Positions 53,638-61,186 of a DNA stretch of 64,000 nucleotides are shown piece after piece (position 1 is the first letter of the stretch; every line of letters starts with the position of its first letter). Made by a program: the position numbers and the translations under genes. Origin of the DNA: Kibdelosporangium persicum (GTDB lineage: Bacteria; Actinomycetota; Actinomycetes; Mycobacteriales; Pseudonocardiaceae); the NCBI RefSeq assembly GCF_013280595.1, contig NZ_JAAATY010000028.1, positions 1 to 64,000 on the forward strand, written 5' to 3'. The notes under the pieces were generated by a model, which worked only from the letters and a program-made list of their open reading frames with translations, ran no database searches and was not told the origin of the DNA.

Positions 53638-54990
53638 ATGACGGCGAAGCTCGACAGCGGAACAAGTCAAGGCAACGGCCGCAGGCGAATCGCTTCGCTG
53701 GCATGTGGCGTCGCGCTCCTGCTCAGCGCATGCGGCAGCGGCGGCGGGGCGGTGAGCACCCGGAACGAGTTCAAGCCGGTGGAACAGACGGGTGGCAAGG
53801 TGACGGTGTGGGTGGATTCCACCCGCCTGGCCGCCGCGCAGCTGTACCAGAAGCAGCATCCCTCGGTGCCCATGGAGATCGTCACCTACGACGGCAACGC
53901 CAACGGCTCGAACTACCTGCAGACGAAGGTGAGCCTGTTCAACCGGACCGGCGGTGGCTGGCCGGACGTGGTCTTCAGTTCGCAGAACAACGAGACCACC
54001 TGGGCGGTGCAGGCAAAGTTCACCGCGCCGCTGAACAAAGGGCTGCTCCCGCAGTCGCTTCTCGACGGCTGGGCGCCCGGTGCGAACGACCCGTGCACGG
54101 TCGACGGCACGCTGCACTGTCTGCGCAACGACCTTTCCCAGACCGTGCTCTGGTACGACGCGACCCTGATGAAGCAGTGGGGCTACCAGGTTCCCACCAC
54201 GTGGGAGCAGTACGAGGCCCTCGGCAAGCAGGTCGCCGCCGAACACCCCGGCTACCTGGTCGGGTCCGCGGGCGACACGTTCACCCCGGAGATCTACCTG
54301 TGGGCGGGCAAGTGCGGCGCCAACCAGATCACCGGGCCCAAGGCGGTCACCGTGAACACCACCAGCCCGGCCTGCACCCGGATGGCGGCGCTGCTCGACA
54401 CGCTGATCAAGAACGGGACGCTGTCCGTCAGCAGCGTGTTCAGTTCGGACTTCGGCAAGAACCACGCCGGCAAGATCCTGATGATGCCCGGCCCGGCGTG
54501 GTACGGCGGCGCGCTGTTCCAGGGCACGTTCAAGGTTCCGGCCGGGCGGATCGCGGTGGCGCCGATGCCGCAGTGGTCCGGCGACAACACCCCCTCGGTC
54601 GGCAACGTCGGCGGTGGCACGTGGCTGTTGTCCGCGCACAGCGCCAACCTGAAGGCCGCCACTGACTTCCTGACGTGGGTGACCACATCGGACGACTATC
54701 AGGGCAAGGTCGCCCCCGGCTACCCGGCATACGGGCCCGCGGCCAGGACGTGGCTGGCGAACCAGAACTCCTCCGGGTACTACGCCGGTGACATCGCCGC
54801 ACCCCTGCAAGCCGCGGCGGGACAGGTGTGGCCCGGGTGGGGGTACGGGCAGTTCAGCCAGGAGGCGATCTGGGCCGCGACGGTCACCCCGGGCCTGAAC
54901 GCGGGCAAGTCGATCGTGTCGATGCTCCCGGACTGGCAGAACGCGATCGTCAACCGCGCGCGGGCCGACGGTTACCAGGTGAACCAATGA
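53638..54990 (+). CDS. Carbohydrate ABC transporter substrate-binding lipoprotein
   Basis: 450 residues, family 1 extracellular solute-binding protein. Basic N-terminus, hydrophobic stretch and lipobox LLSAC with Cys32 for lipidation. The mature part shows features of sugar binders (KVTVWVDSTR, GWPDVVFSS, PTTWEQYEALGKQ, GGGTWLLSAHS). It captures a mono- or oligosaccharide, presumably released by the neighbouring enzymes, and passes it to the two permeases downstream. Its stop overlaps the permease start (ATGA). No ABC ATPase is encoded here, as in many actinomycete sugar importers that share a general MsiK-type ATPase. Confidence 0.93.
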   Translation: MTAKLDSGTSQGNGRRRIASLACGVALLLSACGSGGGAVSTRNEFKPVEQTGGKVTVWVDSTRLAAAQLYQKQHPSVPMEIVTYDGNANGSNYLQTKVSLFNRTGGGWPDVVFSSQNNETTWAVQAKFTAPLNKGLLPQSLLDGWAPGANDPCTVDGTLHCLRNDLSQTVLWYDATLMKQWGYQVPTTWEQYEALGKQVAAEHPGYLVGSAGDTFTPEIYLWAGKCGANQITGPKAVTVNTTSPACTRMAALLDTLIKNGTLSVSSVFSSDFGKNHAGKILMMPGPAWYGGALFQGTFKVPAGRIAVAPMPQWSGDNTPSVGNVGGGTWLLSAHSANLKAATDFLTWVTTSDDYQGKVAPGYPAYGPAARTWLANQNSSGYYAGDIAAPLQAAAGQVWPGWGYGQFSQEAIWAATVTPGLNAGKSIVSMLPDWQNAIVNRARADGYQVNQ

Positions 54991-55862
54991 GTTCCCGGGT
55001 CCGGTGGCGCGTCCGCGCCGGTCACGGTTTCGTCGCTGCCTACGTGGTGTTGCTGGTCGCCTTCGGGCTCGTGCCGACCGGTTACGCGATAGCCTTCGCC
55101 TTCACCGATTCCACTGGCGCCTTCGCCGGACTGGCGAACTTCGCCGCCGCCGCGAGCGACTTCCGGTTCGCCGCCGCTGCCGGACACGTCGCGGTCTACC
55201 TGGTCCTCTGGTTGGTCACGCTGGTGGTGTTCGTGGTCGGGCTCGCGCTGCTGCTGCATCGCGTGACATCCCGGAGCCTCAGCAGGTCTTTGCGTTTCCT
55301 GTACTACATCCCCGGCGCACTGGCCGGCTCGGCGAGCGTGCTGGTCTGGCTGTTCCTGCTGGACCCGGCGGTCAGCCCGGCCGGCTTCCTGCTGCGGGCG
55401 TTCGGTTTCGACACCTTCGGTCAAGTGGTCGCCCCCGAACACCTGCCGGTCCTGTTCACGCTGATCGCGTTCTGGACCGGCGCGGGCGGGTGGATCGTGG
55501 TGATGTACGGGGCCTTGAACACGATCTCCCCGGATCTGATCGAGGCGGCACGGATCGACGGTGCCGGCGCTTGGCAGACCGCGCGGCGCGTCCAGTTGCC
55601 GTTGCTGCGCAAGTGGATCGTCTACATGGTGATCCTCGCGTTCGCCGGCGGGACACAGCTGTTCGTCGAGCCACAGCTGTTGTCGCAGGCGAGTGTCGGT
55701 GTCGCCGGGCGTGACTATTCGCTCAACCAGCTCTCGTACGACTTCGCCTTCCGTAACGACAACGTCAACACCGCCGCCGCCGTCTCGGTCGAACTGCTGC
55801 TGGTCGGGCTTGTCGCCGCAGGGGTGTTCGTCGTCAGGTCGAGGTTCTTCGATGCCGACTGA
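54987..55862 (+). CDS. Carbohydrate ABC transporter permease (MalF/UgpA type)
   Basis: 291 residues with six predicted membrane segments. The ATPase-coupling EAA loop is clear (EAARIDGAGAWQTARRVQLPLL, about 185-206). First of two inner-membrane permeases of the importer. ATG overlaps the binding-protein stop (ATGA), and its stop lies inside the next gene's start region. Confidence 0.93.
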   Translation: MSSRVRWRVRAGHGFVAAYVVLLVAFGLVPTGYAIAFAFTDSTGAFAGLANFAAAASDFRFAAAAGHVAVYLVLWLVTLVVFVVGLALLLHRVTSRSLSRSLRFLYYIPGALAGSASVLVWLFLLDPAVSPAGFLLRAFGFDTFGQVVAPEHLPVLFTLIAFWTGAGGWIVVMYGALNTISPDLIEAARIDGAGAWQTARRVQLPLLRKWIVYMVILAFAGGTQLFVEPQLLSQASVGVAGRDYSLNQLSYDFAFRNDNVNTAAAVSVELLLVGLVAAGVFVVRSRFFDAD

Positions 55863-56787
55863 CACCCGGCGGTCCGCCCCGCCCCTCCACCCGGCCGCCG
55901 CGCCGCGACCGGCGACCTCGCGCCCGCACGGGAAAGCACGCAGTCCGCTGGCCGCCCTGGTCCTGGGATTCTTCCTGCTGTTCTTCGCGTTGCCGGTGCT
56001 CTGGCTGGTACTGGCGGCAACCAAGACCGACGACCAGCTCGTGCACGGCGATCCGCTGTCCTTCGGGTCGTGGCAGGCGTTGCGGGCGAACTGGGAGGCG
56101 CTGACGGCCTTCCAGGACGGCGCGATCCTCGTGTGGCTGGGCAACTCGGCGCTGTACGCGTTCCTGGCACTGGTCATCACGCTCTGCGTGGCGATCCCCG
56201 CGGGATACGGGCTCGCGAAGACGGAGTTCCGTGGCCGGAATACCCTGCTGGTCGTCACCCTCATCGTGATGCTCATGCCCAACGCGACGTTGGTGGTGCC
56301 GCTGTTCCTCGAGCTCAACGCGGTCGGCCTGATCGGCTCGATGTGGTCGGTCATCCTGCCGTACTCGTTCTACCCCTTCGGGGTGTACCTGGCGTACATC
56401 TTCTTCACCACCGCGTTGCCCACGGAACTGCTGGACGCGGCCAGGCTCGACGGCTGCTCCGAGTTCGGCGTGTTCCGCCGCGTGGCCCTGCCGTTGGCCG
56501 CCCCGGTGATCGCCCTGGTCGGGTTCTTCGGCTTCGTGGCCAACTGGACCAACTACTTCCTGCCCTACGTCCTGCTGCCCACGAGCGGCCAGTTCCCGGT
56601 CCAGGTGGGCCTGGGCGAGCTGCTCAACAACGTCCCCCAGTTCAACCCGACCGTCGGCGAACTCGCCGTCCAGCGCCCGCAACTGGCGCTCGCGACACTG
56701 CTGGCGATCACCCCGGTCCTTCTCGTCTTCCTGTTCTCCCAACGATTCCTCGTCGCCGGAATGCTCGCCGGCGCGACCAAGGAGTGA
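55852..56787 (+). CDS. Carbohydrate ABC transporter permease (MalG/UgpE type)
   Basis: 311 residues. A Pro/Ala/Arg-rich N-terminal tail of about 30 residues precedes six membrane segments. EAA-type loop LLDAARLDGCSEFGVFRRVALPL near 205-227; Asn/Trp-rich WTNYFLP follows, typical of the MalG side. Start ATG 55852 overlaps the end of the other permease by 11 bases. Longer in-frame starts would lie inside that gene. Confidence 0.93.
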   Translation: MPTDTRRSAPPLHPAAAPRPATSRPHGKARSPLAALVLGFFLLFFALPVLWLVLAATKTDDQLVHGDPLSFGSWQALRANWEALTAFQDGAILVWLGNSALYAFLALVITLCVAIPAGYGLAKTEFRGRNTLLVVTLIVMLMPNATLVVPLFLELNAVGLIGSMWSVILPYSFYPFGVYLAYIFFTTALPTELLDAARLDGCSEFGVFRRVALPLAAPVIALVGFFGFVANWTNYFLPYVLLPTSGQFPVQVGLGELLNNVPQFNPTVGELAVQRPQLALATLLAITPVLLVFLFSQRFLVAGMLAGATKE

Positions 56788-56817
56788 TCGACCGGCCCCG
56801 GAACGGAGAAATCCCGG

Positions 56818-58728
56818 ATGCACCCCGTCATCACCGCGTCTGTCCCCCTGCTCGAGCCACCGCACTGGGCGGTCGCGCAGCGCGACCTGTTCGACCTGCT
56901 CGACCACGCCTGGCGCCGGTTCGAACGCGACTTCACCGGCCCGGACGGCCGGCTGACCTACCAGGACCGGCTCACCTCGCGCGACGGCGTGGACGACTTC
57001 TACGAGACCTTCTTCAACTGGCCACAGCTCTACCTGCTCGGCGGGGCCGACGATCTGCTGGCCGCGTCCGAGAGGCACTGGGAGGGCGTCACCCGGCAGC
57101 TCACCGAACTGGGCATGCTGCACAACGAGTACGAGCGCGGCTACGACTGGTTCCACCAAAGCGAGAGCCTGCAGCTGTTCTACTTCCTGTGCATGGCCGC
57201 GCCCGATCGCTGGTCCGAGCGAGCGCTGCGCTTCGCCGACCTGTACGTCGACCCCGAGTGCGGCAACTACGACCCGGAACACCGGGTGATCCGACGGCCG
57301 CACAACGGTAGCGACCCGTTGCGGGAAGGGCTGTTCGACGGCCCGGCCTATCCCTGGCTGACCGAGGAAGCCCGCATGTACGGCTTCCCCTTGGACTGGG
57401 TCCTGCCACCCGGCACGGACGAACCGGCGCGCGACCGCGACCCGCGCCTGGGGGAGGAGATGCGCCGCAGGATGGGCATCGGCGACACCGCCGTGAATCT
57501 GGCGGTGTCCGGACTCGTCCTGAACGCGCTGATACTGTCCGGCCGGCCACGCTACCGGGACTGGATCGCGGACTACGTCGGCGCATGGCGAGAGCGGGCC
57601 GCTGCCAACGGCGGCATGATCCCTGACAACGTCGCGCCTGATGGCACGGTCGGCGGGTTGTTGGAAGGCCGCTGGTACGGCGGGCATTACGGCTGGTCCT
57701 GGCCGCACGGCTGGTACAGCGTCGGGCAGGCCGCGACCGTGGCGGCACTGGCGTCCGTCGCGGCCACCGGCGACGAGTCGTTCCTCGACCTGGTCCGGTC
57801 CACTCTGGACGAGGCCATCGCGCAGGGCAAGACCATGGCGTTCGCTGAGGCGGACTCCAGCCTGCGGTCCAGGTGGGTGGCGCAGTTGGGCGACGACGTC
57901 CGTACACCCACGCTGCACGTGCCGATCCGGTACGCCGACCACGGCTGGTTCGACTACAACCCGATGCTGATGGCGGTACCCACGGCGTTGTGGCACCACT
58001 CCGCCGATCCCGCCGACCGGGAACGCATCGAGCGGCTACGCGCGGCCAGCGGCCACGACTGGCGCACTGTGCGAGCGTTCCGCGGTAAAGAGGAGGCCGG
58101 CCACGAGGAGCCGTGGCTCGCGTTCCTGGCCGGGGACAACCCCGACTACCCGGAGCGGATCCTGGCAGCGGCGCAAGCCCAGGTGCGGCACCGGCTGGCC
58201 CGGATGGAGCGCTACCGGGATCAGGACGTGACCGAGGCCGACATCCACTTGTGGCAGCAGTCGAACCCCGTGGTCACCGAGGCATTGGTGCAGCTGACCT
58301 GGGGCGGTCCGCAGGTGATGTACAACGGTGGGCTGCAGCAGGCGCGGGTGCGGTACCACGACGCCCAGGCCCGGCGGCCCGGCCTTCCGCCGTCGGTGGC
58401 GGCGCTGGTGTCCGGCATCGATCCGGAGGCGACCACAGTCGACCTGGTCAACCTCCATCCGGCAGTCTCGCGATCCGTTGTGGTGCAAGCAGGTGCGTTC
58501 GCCGAGCACACCATTCGATCCGTGTCCCACACGGTCTGCGAGGACTCGTCCTGGATCGGCGATCTCTACGACTACGGACACCGCGAGCCGGTGGTCACTT
58601 CGGCGTCCACACAGGTCGACGGGCCGTGGCTACGGGTGGAGCTGCCCCGCTCCACCCGTGTCCGCCTGACGTTGCGCCTCGACCTGCGCGACCGGCTCCC
58701 GTCCTACCGGACACCCTTCGAGACCTGA
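56818..58728 (+). CDS. Uncharacterised 636-residue protein, probable intracellular carbohydrate-active enzyme
   Basis: I do not recognise a named family with confidence. No signal peptide or membrane segment is visible. Composition suggests an (alpha/alpha)-barrel core: aromatic- and acid-rich segments such as DDFYETFFNWPQLY, HNEYERGYDWFHQ, WYGGHYGWSWPHGWYS and HGWFDYNPMLM, followed by a beta-rich C-terminal 130 residues. That pattern is common in glycosidases and lyases acting on uronic-acid-containing glycans; GH154-like is a guess only. It is the fourth gene of the importer operon (30 bases after the permease), so it most likely processes the imported oligosaccharide in the cytoplasm. Confidence 0.75.
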   Translation: MHPVITASVPLLEPPHWAVAQRDLFDLLDHAWRRFERDFTGPDGRLTYQDRLTSRDGVDDFYETFFNWPQLYLLGGADDLLAASERHWEGVTRQLTELGMLHNEYERGYDWFHQSESLQLFYFLCMAAPDRWSERALRFADLYVDPECGNYDPEHRVIRRPHNGSDPLREGLFDGPAYPWLTEEARMYGFPLDWVLPPGTDEPARDRDPRLGEEMRRRMGIGDTAVNLAVSGLVLNALILSGRPRYRDWIADYVGAWRERAAANGGMIPDNVAPDGTVGGLLEGRWYGGHYGWSWPHGWYSVGQAATVAALASVAATGDESFLDLVRSTLDEAIAQGKTMAFAEADSSLRSRWVAQLGDDVRTPTLHVPIRYADHGWFDYNPMLMAVPTALWHHSADPADRERIERLRAASGHDWRTVRAFRGKEEAGHEEPWLAFLAGDNPDYPERILAAAQAQVRHRLARMERYRDQDVTEADIHLWQQSNPVVTEALVQLTWGGPQVMYNGGLQQARVRYHDAQARRPGLPPSVAALVSGIDPEATTVDLVNLHPAVSRSVVVQAGAFAEHTIRSVSHTVCEDSSWIGDLYDYGHREPVVTSASTQVDGPWLRVELPRSTRVRLTLRLDLRDRLPSYRTPFET

Positions 58729-58767
58729 CGTTCATCCACCCTGCACTCCGGAAAGGTGAAGAAGTCC

Positions 58768-61155
58768 ATGCCTCCCTGCACCAGACAGGTGGTCGCCGCG
58801 CTCGCGGCGGCGACTACCGCACTCACCGTGGTGACGCTCGCCGCCGCGCCGGCGCAAGCCGCCGACGCGGCGATCGCGCGAATAGTCGTCTCCCCGGCCG
58901 GGAACGACCTCGCTTCGGGCGATCGTGATCGTCCGGTCGCGACGCTCGTCAAGGCCCAGGAAATGGCACGCGCCCTGTCGGACAAAACCGATGTGGTCGT
59001 GGAACTCGCGGGCGGCGTGCACCGGCTGTCGGCCCCACTGCGGTTCACCAGCGCGGACTCCGGCCGCAACGGTCACACCGTCACCTGGCAGGCCCTGCCC
59101 GGCGCGACACCGACGGTGTCCGGCGGGCAGCCGGTGACCGGCTGGACCCAGCACGACCCGGCCGCGAACATCTGGGTCGCACCGGTGCCCCAGGGCGCCG
59201 AGTCCCGGCAGCTCTACGTGGACGGAACGCTGGCACCCCGCGCGTCGATCGGCATCTCACGCAACGACGTACAGATCACCGCCACCGGCATGACGATCAC
59301 GAACCCCGCCCTCAACTACCTGGCCACGTTGCCCCAGCAGAACCGCATCGAGCTGGAGAGCCTGAACTCGTTCACCGACCGGTACTCGCCCGTGCAGAGC
59401 ATCAGCGGGACCACGATCACCATGCAGCAGCCCGCGTGGAACAACAACAACTGGGGCTACGACACCCTCGCGCGGCCCTTCGCCGGTGGTGGGCTGACGC
59501 TGCACAATTCGTACTCGTTCCTGCGGACCGCAGGCCAGTGGTACCTGGACCCACCCGCCGGGCGGCTCTACTACAAGGCGGCAGCCGGGCAGTCACCGGT
59601 CGGACGCGACATCGTGCTGCCGCGGTTGACCTCGCTGGTCCAGATCAGCGCCAGCCACGCCGACCCGGTCCGCGACATCACCATGCGCGACGTGGTGTTC
59701 GAGCACACCACCTGGCTCCAGCCGGGAACATCGGTCGGCTACGCCAACCAGCAGAGCGGCACGTTCATCCCGGCCGCCTACCAGATGCCGTCGAACTTCC
59801 TGACGTCCTGCCAGTCCGGCTGCCCGATGTTCGAGGCCGCACGCAACGGCTGGGGCCAGATGCCCGCCGCCGTGCAGGTCTCGGCCGCCACCGGGATCAC
59901 GTTCACCGGCAACACCTTCCGCCACCTCGGTCAGGTCGGCCTGGGCATCGGCAACGACGCCAACGCCAACCAGTCGGGCGTCGGCCTGGGCGCGTCGGCC
60001 GTCACCGTCTCCCAGAACACCTTCACCAACCTTTCCGGGGGCGCGATCGTCGTCGGCGGAGTCCGGCCGGACGCCCACCACCCCGCCGGCCCGGCGATGG
60101 TGAACAAGGACATCACGATCAGGAACAACCTGGTGACCGATGTCGCGAAGGACTACAAGGACATGGCGGGCATCCTGTCCACGTACGTCACCCACGCCGT
60201 CATCGAGCACAACGAGGTGGCCAACCTCGCCTACGACGGAATCGACGTCGGCTGGGGCTGGGGCGCCAACGACCCGGGCGGCAGCCAGGACTACCGCAAC
60301 CGTGGCCTGTACAACTACCAGCCCGTCTACACGACACCGACGACCCTGCGCGACACCGTCGTCAGGTACAACGTCATCCACGGCACCAAGAAATCCCTGC
60401 ACGACGGCGGCAGCCTCTACAACCTGTCCGCCAACCCAGGCGGCTCGATCGACCACAACCTCATCTACGACAACCGCGGCACCGTCGGCCTGTACCTGGA
60501 CGAAGGATCACGCTACGTCTCGGTGTCCAACAACGTGGTCATCGACAGCGGGGTCTGGGCCTTCACCAACGCCAGCGCCACCAACAACACCAACGACAAC
60601 GTCTTCGCTGGAAACTGGTACAACACCGGTGTCGCCAACGTGGCCACCGGCCCGCCGCACAACAACGTCCTGACGGGAAATGTCCCGGTGACCGGAACAT
60701 GGCCCACCGGCGCGCAGCAGGTGATGGCCCAGGCGGGCATCGAACCCGCCCTGCGGCCCAGAACCGGTGACGTCCTCGCGCTGGGCGCGGGCAAGTGCCT
60801 GGATGTCAACGGCGGCAGTACGACGCCGGGCACGCAGTTGCAGATCTGGGGCTGCAACGGCGGGGCCGGCCAGGTCTGGACGCGGACCGCGTCCGGTCAG
60901 CTGACCGTCTACAGCGGCGCCAACACCAGGTGCATGACTGCCCTCAACAACCAGACCGCCCCTGGCACACAGGTCGTGATCGCGCAGTGTGACAGTGGAG
61001 CCGGCCAGCAGTGGCAGATCAACGCCAATGGCACTATCACCGGAACGCAATCCGGGATATGTCTGGACATCAACGGCGGCGCCACCGCCAACGGCGGCAA
61101 GACCATCTTGTGGACGTGCCACGGCGGCGCCAACCAGCAATGGACCCTTTCGTAG
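58768..61155 (+). CDS. Secreted right-handed beta-helix glycosidase (GH141-like) with ricin lectin
   Basis: About 795 residues. Sec signal peptide (VVAALAAATTALTVVTLAAAPAQA). A parallel beta-helix region (about 40-650) shows repeated N-rich rungs (ITFTGNTFRHLG, VTVSQNTFTNLSGG, ITIRNNLVTDV, VIEHNEVANLAYDGIDVGWGWG, VSNNVVIDSG), and the GIDVGWGWG segment resembles GH141 proteins known as alpha-L-fucosidases or xylanases. The C-terminal about 130 residues are a QxW-type trefoil (GKCLDVNGG...GQVW, GQQW, NQQW). Start: ATG 58768 has AAAGGTGA at ideal spacing; GTG 58756 is an alternative adding four residues. It probably belongs to the same operon as the importer. Catalytic acids cannot be fixed by eye. 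Confidence 0.8.
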   Translation: MPPCTRQVVAALAAATTALTVVTLAAAPAQAADAAIARIVVSPAGNDLASGDRDRPVATLVKAQEMARALSDKTDVVVELAGGVHRLSAPLRFTSADSGRNGHTVTWQALPGATPTVSGGQPVTGWTQHDPAANIWVAPVPQGAESRQLYVDGTLAPRASIGISRNDVQITATGMTITNPALNYLATLPQQNRIELESLNSFTDRYSPVQSISGTTITMQQPAWNNNNWGYDTLARPFAGGGLTLHNSYSFLRTAGQWYLDPPAGRLYYKAAAGQSPVGRDIVLPRLTSLVQISASHADPVRDITMRDVVFEHTTWLQPGTSVGYANQQSGTFIPAAYQMPSNFLTSCQSGCPMFEAARNGWGQMPAAVQVSAATGITFTGNTFRHLGQVGLGIGNDANANQSGVGLGASAVTVSQNTFTNLSGGAIVVGGVRPDAHHPAGPAMVNKDITIRNNLVTDVAKDYKDMAGILSTYVTHAVIEHNEVANLAYDGIDVGWGWGANDPGGSQDYRNRGLYNYQPVYTTPTTLRDTVVRYNVIHGTKKSLHDGGSLYNLSANPGGSIDHNLIYDNRGTVGLYLDEGSRYVSVSNNVVIDSGVWAFTNASATNNTNDNVFAGNWYNTGVANVATGPPHNNVLTGNVPVTGTWPTGAQQVMAQAGIEPALRPRTGDVLALGAGKCLDVNGGSTTPGTQLQIWGCNGGAGQVWTRTASGQLTVYSGANTRCMTALNNQTAPGTQVVIAQCDSGAGQQWQINANGTITGTQSGICLDINGGATANGGKTILWTCHGGANQQWTLS

Positions 61156-61186
61156 CACCTGTCCTCACCACCCCGGAGGAGTGGCA

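Noticed and set aside
56818-58728. Firm assignment to GH154 or a lyase family
   Set aside because: Only a general resemblance in aromatic/acidic segments is visible; without alignment this would be guesswork.
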